From JBGRQA01 sp041725895 (GTDB lineage Bacteria > Bacteroidota > Bacteroidia > Bacteroidales > Marinifilaceae), in assembly GCA_041725895.1 (NCBI GenBank), contig JBGRQA010000006.1, positions 186,001 to 250,000 of the forward strand: a stretch of 64,000 nucleotides of DNA, given 5' to 3'. Below, piece by piece: positions 16,605-25,635 of the stretch. Under the pieces are notes generated by a model. The model was not told the DNA's origin and ran no database searches. It was given only the letters and a program-made list of their open reading frames with translations. Position 1 is the stretch's first letter, and every line of letters begins with the position of its first letter. A program made the position numbers and the translations under genes.

Positions 16605-19600
16605 ATGAATTATATTGATTTATTTAAAACCAGAATTAAAGAAGAAGTAAAAAAGGTTAATGGGGACAAAAATTTCGTTGATAATCTCTATCCTTCTATA
16701 AAAGATCAAATAAAGATTGCTGGACAATGCATTGGGCTAAGCGAAGTCGATGAACCTACCTTAAAGAGCTACTTCCAAACAGCCAAAAATGATTACCTTT
16801 CAACTAATCCAATAGATCCCGGATTTACGCATTCCTTAACTAAAAAAGGATTTAAAACTTGGTTAACAGAAAATAGGTTTGATGAAATTTCATGGGACTA
16901 TTCTGATCGATATTTTGAATATCTTTTAAAAAATGGAAGGTCTGAAAAGGTTGTTGAGGAAACAAAAAATTCCAGTTTGTCAATTCTAAAAAAATTGGCT
17001 GATCCAAAATCAAAGAATGCAATTTATACCAAAGGATTAGTAGTAGGTGCTGTACAATCAGGTAAAACAGGGAATTTTAATGCCGTAATAAATCGTGCAA
17101 TCGATTCCGGATATGCTTTAGTTATAGTTCTTTCTGGAATTATGGAGGATTTAAGAAGTCAAACACAGAAAAGAATTGAAACTGATGTTATAGGTGAAGG
17201 TGCTATTGATTCAACAGAGATAAAAGGGAAGAAAGGTGTTGGTGAAATCAGAAGATTTGGACCTCAGGGAGATTCATCTATAATTCAAGTCCAATCGATT
17301 ACTTCAGAACGAAAGGATTTTGGAAAATCAACGGAAGAACTTGATCACACATTAAATGCTAAATATGTGTTGGTCTGTAAAAAAAACGTAAGTGTTTTAA
17401 AAAATTTAATCATTTGGCTACATAATTCACTTGAGAAAGGTAAAGAGAAACACAATTTACCCTTACTAATTCTGGACGATGAAGCAGACAATGCCTCATT
17501 GAATAATGATGGGGCTAAAGGTCGGGAATATGCAAGTAAAATCAATGGACATATCAGAGCAATCCTTGAAATGTTCCATATAAAAACTTACTTAGGCTAT
17601 ACAGCAACACCATTTGCCAATGTTTTACAGGATAGAAATGAATATCCCGAAAACGACTGGCCTATCAAATATAAATTCAAAGGAGAAGAGCAAGAAAAAC
17701 AATTAAAAAGAGTTGATAATATTTTCCCCGATGACTTTATAGAGTTGTTGGATCCACCTTCAAATTACATTGGAGCCAAACAAATTTTTGAAACAGTAAA
17801 ATCTATTGAGAATTCTACCGATGAAAATGAAAAGTTGCCTCTTCTTGCTTCTCCTGTTAAAGATTATGTAGATCAGTTTCCCAATAGGATATATGAAGAT
17901 GAAGGTGGTGAGGTTTTTGGAGTTGAAAACATTGAGTCAAAGCAAGATTGGGAAGAAAAATACGAAACTGAAGGTTATTTGGATTTTGATTCATTCGCAG
18001 ATTATCGAAAAGGAACAAGGGCTCCCAGAAAAGAAGATGAATTCCCAAAAAAGCTTCCAGAATCTTTAAAAATTGCTATTAAGTGTTTCTTCCTTTCCCT
18101 TGCAATTAGAGAGTCAAGAAAACCAAGAATGGAAAATTCCAAACTCTTTCAGCCACATAATACAATGTTAATTCATACGTCCAGATTTACTTTATGGCAG
18201 ATTACAACAAAAAAATTAGTTGAGGATTATGTGAATGAGTTAATATCGAGAATTAACAATGACAACCCAACGCATGAAGATTCTATTTATGCCGAGCTTC
18301 AAAAAATATGGTATTCAGATCAAGGGTACGCTCATATTGTTGAAAATATTAGAATGTACTTACCCAAAGACTATGAAGATAGTTTTATGGTTCCTATTGT
18401 ATTTGATTCCCTGAAAAACTTTTTACCAGATGCAGTTAGGGGAATTGAAATCAAAGCTATCAATAGTATTACAAAGGAAAAGTTGGAATACCCAAAAAAT
18501 TCGCCTAAAAAATATATTGCTATTGGAGGGAATAGATTATCCAGAGGATTTACCCTGGAAGGATTGACGATTAATTATTTCATAAGACCAACAAATTATT
18601 CAGATGCTCTGCTTCAAATGGGACGATGGTTCGGGTATAGACCTGGCTATCTGGACTGTTGTAAAATTTTCACCACCCAAGATGCTCTTGATAAATTTGA
18701 TTCTACCACAAAATGCATTGAGGAATTGGAAGGTGAATTTGTGAAAATGGAAGAGCAAGGTCGTGAGCCTCGTAATTTTGTACTAAGAGTAAAAAAACAT
18801 CCGGGAGCACTTAAAATTACTCGACCTTCAATTCTAAAAAATGCAATAGATGTCAAATGGTCATACCAAGATCAATTAATGATGTCAACCAGATTTAATG
18901 TTTCGAAAAACAATATCGAGCAAACTTGGTCAAATTTCACTAAAAATATAGCTCCTAAGTTTAATTCTCAAGAAAATGGACTTTTAAAATTTGAAACTTC
19001 AGGTGAAGATGTTGTCAATATTTTAAAAAATCAACCCAATAATTTTGATCAGTTGGATCGCAACAACATGGCAAAATTCATTGAATTGTGCAATGAAAGA
19101 GGATTATTGGAAAATTGGACTATTGCTTTAAAAACAACTGGTTCATTACCAGAGGTTATACCTTTTGACTACTTCAATATTAATCCTAAAATAGCTGGAG
19201 ATATAGAAGGAATTAAATTAGCCAGAAGATCAGGTCCTAGGATTGATCAGGATGTTAATACCTTCCTCTATAAAAATATTTTCAAGGCAAGTAGTAAAAG
19301 TGCAAACATCATAACCTCCAACGAGGATATGGCTATTCTGTTATCTCCCAGCGAAAAAGAAAAGGCTAAAGAAACTTTTTACAGAAATAAAGCAAAAGAA
19401 CTTCAAAAGAAGGATAATTCTTTATCGTACGATGAAGCAATAAAAGAGTCTAAAAACAAAACTATTCCAGAACGCTACTACAGGGAACAAATGAAAGAAT
19501 CAGAAGGGCTTCTGGTCATTTATTTATTTAATGCTGAGTATGCTTTTAATCAAAAAGGAGTTAACGAGGATAAATACCACGGACTTAAAAAACGTTTTTA

Positions 19601-19787
19601 CGATGATTACATTGTTAAGCACGATATCGACACAACAAAACCACTCGTTGGATATGCAATTGAATTTCCTCCAATCAAAGATGATCCAGGAGGGGAATAT
19701 ATGCAAGGAGACTATAATATCACAGAGGATGAAGGAGAGGAAGGAGATGGCACTGTAGAAAGTTTGGAGGAAGAATTATGTTTTTAG
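16605..19787 (+). CDS. Z1-domain SF2 helicase-like NTPase
   Basis: 1060 residues. The Z1 family is a divergent superfamily-2 NTPase found with MORC-like ATPases and AIPR. Seen: Walker A GAVQSGKT (148-155), Walker B LILDDEADNAS (288-298), the motif III-like GYTATPFANV (331-340), the Z1-typical GGNRLSRGFTLEGL (641-654), and a motif VI-like QMGRWFGYRPGY (671-682) carrying the likely arginine finger. The N-terminal 130 and C-terminal 350 residues are charged and helical with no known domain. It probably translocates on or remodels DNA. It starts 13 bp after the ATPase gene and overlaps the next gene by 10 bp. Mid-operon GC content is roughly in the upper thirties, lower than the flanking genes. 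Confidence 0.92.
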   Translation: MNYIDLFKTRIKEEVKKVNGDKNFVDNLYPSIKDQIKIAGQCIGLSEVDEPTLKSYFQTAKNDYLSTNPIDPGFTHSLTKKGFKTWLTENRFDEISWDYSDRYFEYLLKNGRSEKVVEETKNSSLSILKKLADPKSKNAIYTKGLVVGAVQSGKTGNFNAVINRAIDSGYALVIVLSGIMEDLRSQTQKRIETDVIGEGAIDSTEIKGKKGVGEIRRFGPQGDSSIIQVQSITSERKDFGKSTEELDHTLNAKYVLVCKKNVSVLKNLIIWLHNSLEKGKEKHNLPLLILDDEADNASLNNDGAKGREYASKINGHIRAILEMFHIKTYLGYTATPFANVLQDRNEYPENDWPIKYKFKGEEQEKQLKRVDNIFPDDFIELLDPPSNYIGAKQIFETVKSIENSTDENEKLPLLASPVKDYVDQFPNRIYEDEGGEVFGVENIESKQDWEEKYETEGYLDFDSFADYRKGTRAPRKEDEFPKKLPESLKIAIKCFFLSLAIRESRKPRMENSKLFQPHNTMLIHTSRFTLWQITTKKLVEDYVNELISRINNDNPTHEDSIYAELQKIWYSDQGYAHIVENIRMYLPKDYEDSFMVPIVFDSLKNFLPDAVRGIEIKAINSITKEKLEYPKNSPKKYIAIGGNRLSRGFTLEGLTINYFIRPTNYSDALLQMGRWFGYRPGYLDCCKIFTTQDALDKFDSTTKCIEELEGEFVKMEEQGREPRNFVLRVKKHPGALKITRPSILKNAIDVKWSYQDQLMMSTRFNVSKNNIEQTWSNFTKNIAPKFNSQENGLLKFETSGEDVVNILKNQPNNFDQLDRNNMAKFIELCNERGLLENWTIALKTTGSLPEVIPFDYFNINPKIAGDIEGIKLARRSGPRIDQDVNTFLYKNIFKASSKSANIITSNEDMAILLSPSEKEKAKETFYRNKAKELQKKDNSLSYDEAIKESKNKTIPERYYREQMKESEGLLVIYLFNAEYAFNQKGVNEDKYHGLKKRFYDDYIVKHDIDTTKPLVGYAIEFPPIKDDPGGEYMQGDYNITEDEGEEGDGTVESLEEELCF

Positions 19788-20746
19788 AAAACTTAAACAA
19801 AAAGTGGCAGACCATAAATAATTGCGATACTGTTAGTGGTTTTAAAATAATGAGAATTTCAAGCTCCTGCGTTCCAGAACTGTATATTGCATTGGATGAA
19901 AATGGATTTCGATGTTTAGTATTATTTGTTTCTGGGGAAGTTAAAATAAAACTAAAAGGATCTCAGAAAAAAAATGTGTCTATACAATACAATAAGGATG
20001 CTGAAGCTGTCGTAATACGATTATGTGATTCAAACTTTATGGAATTATTTAACGATTTAGTAATTTCATTGTATAATAAAGTTAAAGCTATAGTTGATCC
20101 ACAAATACTATCCCATGAATTAATTGGTGCATTCTATAAATGGGTGGAACTCTTTGAGCCAACTTACACCAAAAAGCTTAGTCAAGACCAGGTTAAAGGT
20201 CTTTTGGGGGAGTTATTCGTATTGAGAAATTTTCTTACAGACACATCAGTTGAAAACATTGATGAAATAATGAGTGCTTGGCAGGGACCTTATGAGAATT
20301 CCAATGATTTTATTCTGGATTCGAAAAACATAGAAGTCAAAACCAAAATGGAATCTCAGTCAATCATTCGGATTTCCAGTGAACACCAACTAAAAAAAGA
20401 ATTTGACAAAGGACTTGAATTGGCTGTTGTTTCAGTGAAGTTGGATTTGGTTAAAGGAGAATCTATCTATGATCTTATTGTCAAGATCGTCCAAATATTA
20501 AGGGAAAAGTTAGGGGATTTATCAATATTGTATCATGCTTTAAATCAATTGGGATTAACAGTGGAATCAACCATAGAGTACAACAACTATAGGTTTTTGG
20601 TTTCTAAAATAAGCCATTACGACTGTTCAAAGGATAATTTCCCTGGATTATCCATATCCAATATACCCAAAGAGATTTCCAAATTAAGATACAATTTAAG
20701 AATTAATAGTTTACAAGAATTTTTGATCCAGGAAAATCAGTATTGA
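19778..20746 (+). CDS. PD-(D/E)XK motif protein (DUF4420 family), probable nuclease
   Basis: 322 residues. Family DUF4420 is a PD-(D/E)XK-fold group. The motif elements are in order: Glu145 in GLLGELFVLRNF, Asp177 in NSNDFIL, and E186-V-K188 in NIEVKTK, i.e. the D...ExK signature. The N-terminal 130 residues would carry the family-specific domain. Start ATG at 19778 lies 10 bp inside the Z1 gene, suggesting translational coupling and a complex of the two products. Within the operon it is the best candidate for the DNA-cutting effector. The start of the next gene is one base after its stop. Confidence 0.9.
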   Translation: MFLENLNKKWQTINNCDTVSGFKIMRISSSCVPELYIALDENGFRCLVLFVSGEVKIKLKGSQKKNVSIQYNKDAEAVVIRLCDSNFMELFNDLVISLYNKVKAIVDPQILSHELIGAFYKWVELFEPTYTKKLSQDQVKGLLGELFVLRNFLTDTSVENIDEIMSAWQGPYENSNDFILDSKNIEVKTKMESQSIIRISSEHQLKKEFDKGLELAVVSVKLDLVKGESIYDLIVKIVQILREKLGDLSILYHALNQLGLTVESTIEYNNYRFLVSKISHYDCSKDNFPGLSISNIPKEISKLRYNLRINSLQEFLIQENQY

Positions 20747-20747
20747 A

Positions 20748-23144
20748 ATGATCATAGAAGAATATTTAAACTATCGAAAGGAGTTGCTTGATCAATCTAT
20801 GGATGATCAAGAACAACTTTCAGAAACTTTATTGCTGTCACAGGTTTTACCATCTATGGTAGAAGCACGATTAATTGATTCTGAAGATTTCAATCAATCT
20901 TATTTTAAGTCAGTACCGGATAAACTAAAGATAAATGCATATTGCGTTAATGAATCAGGAGAAAGACTACAATTGTTTCTTGTCAATGAAAATTCTATTG
21001 ACTTAACTGCTAAATCTGCGGACCTTCAAATATCAACAAAATTGGCATATGAAAGCCAGTTCAAAAGAGGAACAAACTTTATCATTAAAGCAATTAAAGG
21101 TCATTTGAATGAGGAAACTCAGGATTCACACCCAGCCAGAGCGTTAATTTCACAGGTATCATCTTCCGCAGGTGCTGATCAATTCGACGTTATCGAAGTA
21201 TTTTTAATCTCAACAACAGCAACTGTTTCATTACAGGGTGCAAAACCACAACCAAAGCGAATTGAGTTCGAAAATGAAGAGTTTGCGATAAGTTATACAA
21301 AGAAAAGAGAAAAAAGAAAGAAAAAGATACTAATCAAAAAGAGGTTAATTGACCTTAATTTTCTCTACAATATCATAATCTCCCAAGGAAATCGGGAAGC
21401 ATTAAAAGTAGATTTCAATTCAATGTTTGGGTATCCTATACAGGCAATAAAAGCTGCAGATGAATTAAATTTTGAATCTTATCTATGCGCACTCCCTGCT
21501 TCACTTATCTCTGGCCTTTACAAAGAACATAGCACCCGCCTTCTTGAAAAAAACGTAAGATCTTTTCTGCAATTTAGAGGGGTTAATAAAGGAATTAGAG
21601 AAACCATTCGTAAAGAACCCGAAAAATTTGTTGCTTACAACAATGGTTTGACGATAACAGCAACAAGTGGTGAAATTTGCGAACAAAATGGTCAATACAC
21701 GATTAAATCACTAACAGATTTTCAAATAGTTAACGGAGGTCAGACTACAGCTACCATTTACTTTACACAAAAAGATGGGTTCGATATCAATAAGGTCAAG
21801 GTGATGGCTAAAATCAACGTTGCAAAAGAAGCAACTAATGATCAATTGGAAGAATTAATATCCAATATCAGTACCTATTCCAATGCTCAATCTCGTGTTT
21901 CTAAGGTTGATTTACGTTCCAGAAACCCTCAACTAGTTAAAATAAAATCCCTTAGTGAAAGTGTAGTTACACCATCTGGTATGAAATGGTTCTTTGAAAG
22001 AGCCAAAGGTGAATTTAATACCAAATTGAGAATTGCAGGAAACAACAAAACTCGATATAAAAAGGAATATCCAAATGAGAGAAGATTCTCCAAGGAACAA
22101 TTGGCTAAATATTACTGCTCTTGGGGGGAACAACCTCATATGATAAAAAAAGGTGGTGAGAAGGTTTTCAGATATTTTATTGAAGAATTATGCGGTGAAG
22201 GAAGTTTTAAAAAGCCAGTAGAGGTCAACAGAGGTTTTTTCGAAGAATTGATTGCCAAAATAATTATTTTCCGTAGGCTGGAAAAAATTTATGGACAGGG
22301 CAAAAATTCCATGGGACAATTGCGCTCAGCAGCAGTACCATATTCAATTTCAACCCTCTATAAATACACTGATGGAAACAGATCTGGATCTCAATTTAAC
22401 CTGTTAAAGATATGGATGGAAGAAGGATTAGATCACGACTTAGAAGCATTCTTTACCGATCTTCTCCGTCTAATGAATAATCTTATTAAAAAATATTCGT
22501 TAAGTGAAGACTATGGTGAATATTCCAAGAAACAGGAATTATGGGATACAATAATTAAATCCAAGGAAATTCAGGATTTTATAGAATCAACAGAGATTCA
22601 GACTTTGCTTAATAAGTACACTATTCCAAAAACAGATTTAAAGAAAAGAAAAGGAAAGAATAAAAAGCTTGAAACAGACTTTACAAGCATTAAACAAATG
22701 GTTGAAATTTTTGATAGAGGTGACAAATATTACTCCTCAATAATCAGACAATTATCAACCGTTTTGTCCGATATGGAGCTACGAAAACTGAATAAAATAA
22801 AGGGGGCAATTCAAAATTTGGAAAATTTGGAATTGACAGATTTGAACTTTGAAGAACAGTTGCTAACTAAACTCCGAGGAGAACATCCGGAAATGTTTGA
22901 CAGGATTGGTTCAAATAACACCCTTAACCTAAAAGAACCACTTGACTATATTATTGAAAAATACAATAAATGTATCTCTTCTCAACAGGATATCAAATCA
23001 GAATTCGACAAGGTGGCAGATATTTGTACAATTAAAAACATCCGTTACGGATCAATTTTCCGTGAAATTGGAAAACAGCTCGAAAAGGGGCTTCCTCCAA
23101 CCATTGAACAAATTCATTACGCTTCAAATTATATCATTAAATAA
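20748..23144 (+). CDS. AIPR-family protein (abortive infection phage resistance)
   Basis: 798 residues. The AIPR domain covers about 200-560, with the hallmark YNNGLTITA (297-305) and FQIVNGGQTTATIYF (325-339), plus KYYCSWGEQPHMIKKGG downstream. The family is associated with phage-resistance loci. Its biochemical activity is not known to me. A basic stretch (KKREKRKKKILIKKR, 185-199) separates the N-terminal part from the domain. The C-terminal 240 residues are helical. It is the last gene of the operon, one base after the nuclease gene, and a strong terminator follows at 23188-23225. Confidence 0.92.
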   Translation: MIIEEYLNYRKELLDQSMDDQEQLSETLLLSQVLPSMVEARLIDSEDFNQSYFKSVPDKLKINAYCVNESGERLQLFLVNENSIDLTAKSADLQISTKLAYESQFKRGTNFIIKAIKGHLNEETQDSHPARALISQVSSSAGADQFDVIEVFLISTTATVSLQGAKPQPKRIEFENEEFAISYTKKREKRKKKILIKKRLIDLNFLYNIIISQGNREALKVDFNSMFGYPIQAIKAADELNFESYLCALPASLISGLYKEHSTRLLEKNVRSFLQFRGVNKGIRETIRKEPEKFVAYNNGLTITATSGEICEQNGQYTIKSLTDFQIVNGGQTTATIYFTQKDGFDINKVKVMAKINVAKEATNDQLEELISNISTYSNAQSRVSKVDLRSRNPQLVKIKSLSESVVTPSGMKWFFERAKGEFNTKLRIAGNNKTRYKKEYPNERRFSKEQLAKYYCSWGEQPHMIKKGGEKVFRYFIEELCGEGSFKKPVEVNRGFFEELIAKIIIFRRLEKIYGQGKNSMGQLRSAAVPYSISTLYKYTDGNRSGSQFNLLKIWMEEGLDHDLEAFFTDLLRLMNNLIKKYSLSEDYGEYSKKQELWDTIIKSKEIQDFIESTEIQTLLNKYTIPKTDLKKRKGKNKKLETDFTSIKQMVEIFDRGDKYYSSIIRQLSTVLSDMELRKLNKIKGAIQNLENLELTDLNFEEQLLTKLRGEHPEMFDRIGSNNTLNLKEPLDYIIEKYNKCISSQQDIKSEFDKVADICTIKNIRYGSIFREIGKQLEKGLPPTIEQIHYASNYIIK

Positions 23145-23187
23145 CTTTTTGAAAATTTAACGTAACTATTTGAAATTAAAACTAAGA

Positions 23188-23225
23188 AAAGGTGATTTTA
23201 CATTAAGGTAAAATCACCTTTATAA
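23188..23225 (+). terminator. Terminator of the defence operon
   Basis: A 14-bp perfect stem (23188-23201 with 23208-23221, AAGGTGATTTTAC type) with a 6-base loop, 44 bp after the AIPR stop. It ends the six-gene transcript and separates it from the small gene at 23420. Confidence 0.85.
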
Positions 23226-23419
23226 TTCTTGGAATAATAGCCAAACTTGATGCACTCATTAATATTACTTCAGTAAAATCTGGCATCTGTATATTTAGCA
23301 GCAAAGCGGTATCAAAAGAAAAAACAGGTAAAATATATTCCTGTAAATTATCTGTATTCGATTAAACCCAAACTCATTTCTACTTCGTATAAAAACCTAT
23401 AATCAAACCGCTTGGCCTT

Positions 23420-23695
23420 ATGGGAAAATATACACTGGAACTCAGTTCCACCATTAATATAGATGTCATTTCGCAAGCTTCTTCAAGTGTACGTTGGGAA
23501 GAAATGGCAAAAAAACTGGAACCCGAAAGGATTTCAATAAACTCATTTGAAGAGGCTCAAAGCATCTGTCTGGATTACATCAAATACCACAACCTGGGCG
23601 GAGGCAATTGGACCGGAGGTCAAATACTTGACAGCAGTAATAACTTAGTGGCAAGAATCCATTACAATGGTCGTATCGAAATTCTAAATCAATAA
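23420..23695 (+). CDS. Small conserved-looking hypothetical protein
   Basis: A 91-residue acidic protein with no signal or membrane segment. The C-terminal half (NLGGGNWTGGQILDSSNNLV, then ARIHYNGRIEILN) resembles short Bacteroidota proteins I have seen annotated as hypothetical, and reads like a compact beta-hairpin domain. The start ATG at 23420 is the first in frame. It has its own transcription unit after the defence-operon terminator. No function assigned. Confidence 0.6.
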   Translation: MGKYTLELSSTINIDVISQASSSVRWEEMAKKLEPERISINSFEEAQSICLDYIKYHNLGGGNWTGGQILDSSNNLVARIHYNGRIEILNQ

Positions 23696-23960
23696 TCGCA
23701 ACAATATTACCCCACCATCACCGGAGAGGTTTTCTTTTCCCTTCGTTTCGCATAATGCTTGCCGCTCCGCGGCAGAAAAGCAATACATTGCAAAAGGTAA
23801 ATCATTTAAGGTTCTCAGAAACCTTGTTTGCACTTATTCCCCCCCCCTCCTACAAATTTCTGCAAACCCAACGCAACCATTTCCCTTCCCCTGCAACTAT
23901 AGGGTGCAGCTATTCCATGACAAGGCTGTTGCGGGTTGAAAACCCGAACTATTAACCACT

Positions 23961-24071
23961 AATACCGATTGCAAATTGAAATGGGCTACTAGTGCGCTTC
24001 GGTTACTTGCAAAATTGCTCGTTTGCTCACTACGTTCGGTACCAGTAGTCCTTCAATTCTGTATCGGCATT
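23961..24071. mobile_element. MITE-like inverted-repeat element
   Basis: The two ends are imperfect inverted copies of about 30 bp (left ATACCGATTGCAAATTGAA..CTACT, right AGTAG.CCTTCAATTCTGTATCGG) around a 45-bp centre with further small inverted repeats (CGCTTCGG, ACGTTCGGT). No coding capacity. The form is that of a small non-autonomous element. Target duplications were not identified. Confidence 0.5.
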
Positions 24072-24160
24072 ATACCAGCTTGCCCAATGCCAGTTGGGTT
24101 GTTTGGGCATTGGTATAATAAACAAACCTCGGTTACCCTTTAGGGTGCGGGGGTTTGTTG
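24070..24160. repeat. Hairpin cluster after the MITE-like element
   Basis: ATTATACCA ... TGGTATAAT with GCCCAATGCC / GGGCATTGG inside (24070-24119), followed at once by AACAAACC / GGTTTGTT (24121-24128, 24152-24159) enclosing ACCCTTTAGGGT. The second resembles a terminator but no gene precedes it closely. The remainder of 23696-24318 shows no gene; a GCCGCTCCGCGGC hairpin lies near 23760. Confidence 0.5.
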
Positions 24161-24336
24161 TTGCCTGAAGTTAGCTGGCTCCCTATTTTTCGGGGCAGAA
24201 AAACCTTTCATGTGCTTTCTTCGACCGCTTATGATCTATTTTCTACCTCTCCGCTGGTGCTCTATCGGATCGGGGGGATCAATAGAATCATTCAATGGAA
24301 TAAATCGAACCCCTTCTTATGTTTTGTTTAATTTTA

Positions 24337-24912
24337 ATGGAAAATCAAAAAACGCAACAAATGGAACACATCAACTGGTCTGACTACCTGACCATCGATA
24401 GAATCGCAGCCATCCTGGGGATTGTAGGCTTTTTTTACTCCATTCGCAACTATGTACTCATTCTACTTCATACCCTCGTAGATCTGCTGAAGAGGAAATC
24501 GGAGGTCACCTTTATCTATGCTCCGCAAAAGGATACATCAACCCCAAAGGTGGTGGTGGCAGGTACCTTTAACCGCTGGCTACATTCCAAAGAGGGTCGG
24601 ATTCGCCCCGTTCTGTGGGATCGCAAGAAATACAGGCTGAGGAAAGAGATCCACGACGGCCAGGAATTCTGGATTCGAACCATCAAAATTCTACCGGGTG
24701 AGCATGAATTTAAATTTGTAACCGGAGATATGAATTGGTACGGGTGGGATTCCAACCAATACTACGAAAAGGGCAACGATGCACCGGGAGGCTACAATTT
24801 AAAACTATCGGTACAAAAAAACCAAAGCCTGCTGCTTTCGCTCAAAACCAGGAAAAAGAACAGGAATTCGTCGGAAAAATCGGATTCAGCCCCCAAACAG
24901 GCTACGGAATAA
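24337..24912 (+). CDS. Membrane-anchored protein with a CBM48/AMPK-type glycogen-binding-like domain
   Basis: About 191 residues from the second in-frame ATG (24337); 24319 and 24361 are alternatives. One or two hydrophobic helices near the N-terminus (AAILGIVGFFYSIRNYVLILLHTLV) are followed by a beta-sandwich domain (about 55-160) with VTFIYAPQ, KVVVAGTFNRWL, LPGEHEFKFV and WYGWDSNQY, the pattern of AMPK1/CBM48 carbohydrate-binding domains. The C-terminus is basic (LKTRKKNRNSSEK). It presumably binds an alpha-glucan or only uses the fold for protein contacts. No carbohydrate-metabolism genes are adjacent. It appears monocistronic. Confidence 0.75.
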   Translation: MENQKTQQMEHINWSDYLTIDRIAAILGIVGFFYSIRNYVLILLHTLVDLLKRKSEVTFIYAPQKDTSTPKVVVAGTFNRWLHSKEGRIRPVLWDRKKYRLRKEIHDGQEFWIRTIKILPGEHEFKFVTGDMNWYGWDSNQYYEKGNDAPGGYNLKLSVQKNQSLLLSLKTRKKNRNSSEKSDSAPKQATE

Positions 24913-25218
24913 ACCAATAACCCCTATCTGGTGATAGTGGGCTTTTCTATCTAACAATCACAACTTTCAGTAGCAACAACCTTACGGCCGGAAACTCTAT
25001 CCCAAAGTAACAAGCTTGGGTGAAATATCTCGCTGGCCGTTCCACGGCAGAATTTACAGCTCTAAAACAAAATACTACAGAGGGTTGGCCGCGATGCGGC
25101 AAATCGGCACTGCGTTTCGTAAAAACAGAGCATTTCAAATCGTCAAAATTTCGCATTCCAAACCTGTTCCCGATCCTCTCCTCACCAGGAAAAAGAAAGC
25201 AAAAACGACGAAAACACA

Positions 25219-25300
25219 AATTGGGAAGAAGAATTTGATCGGTGCAACTCAAATCGCCGAATTCAGCTTTATTGCAATGGCGACGGGCCAAACAGAACCT
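25219..25300. repeat. Decayed dispersed repeat, shared with 29523-29610
   Basis: ACAAATTGG.AGGAAGAATTTGA, then CGGTGCAA.TCAAATCGCC and ACAGAACCT occur here and again at 29523-29610 with roughly three quarters identity by eye. Neither copy holds a credible ORF. They may be remnants of the same mobile or intergenic element. The surrounding 24913-25305 has no gene. Confidence 0.55.
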
Positions 25301-25305
25301 ATGAA

Positions 25306-25580
25306 CAATCTGCGTTCATCATAAGAGATCATAAATAATCTGTGTCCTCTTTTTTTTACTCTGTGGTAAAAAGTTGCAAGGAGTAAGAAGCAAGGTGCTA
25401 GTGTCAAGTACCAAGTAGTAAGTAGCAAGATAGAGTCTGAGAGCAATCAGCGTTCATCACAGGAAGATCATAGACAATCTGTGTCCTCTTTTTTTTACTC
25501 TGTGGGAACAAGTGGCAGGGAGTAAGAAACAAGGTCCAAGTGTCAAGTACCAAGTAGTAAGATAGAGCAATCTGCGTCCC
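25306..25580. repeat. Two direct repeats of about 125-130 bp plus a truncated third
   Basis: Copy 1 (25306-25435) and copy 2 (25444-25567) both run from CAATC.GCGTTCATCA through AATCTGTGTCCTCTTTTTTT, ACTCTGTGG and AGTGTCAAGTACCAAGTAG to GATAGAG. A third begins at 25568 (CAATCTGCGTCCC) and stops. The inner CAAGTAGTAAGTAGCAAG part is the reverse-complement form of the heptamers seen at 3989 and 5853, and ACACAGATT on the minus strand matches the larger repeat family. Confidence 0.85.
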
Positions 25581-25597
25581 CGCATTAGGGTATAAAT

Positions 25598-25630
25598 AGA
25601 AGAGGCCATCCAATGGGACGGCCTCTTTGC
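25598..25630 (-). terminator. Terminator (probably bidirectional)
   Basis: An 11-bp stem (25601-25611 with 25616-25626, AGAGGCCATCC type, one mismatch) and 4-base loop. It lies just after the stop codon of the minus-strand gene at 25636-27912. Confidence 0.7.
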
Positions 25631-25635
25631 ATTTC

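Noticed and set aside
13009..23144. Classification as BREX, DISARM, MADS or a type I R-M system
   Set aside because: No BrxC/PglZ, no DrmABC, no HsdR/S and no PLD protein is present. The set of GHKL ATPase, Z1, DUF4420 and AIPR points to a different class.
25016..25324. 102-codon ORF after the CBM48-like gene
   Set aside because: It lies in a decayed repeat shared with 29.5 kb; translation is not protein-like and the second copy is frameshifted.
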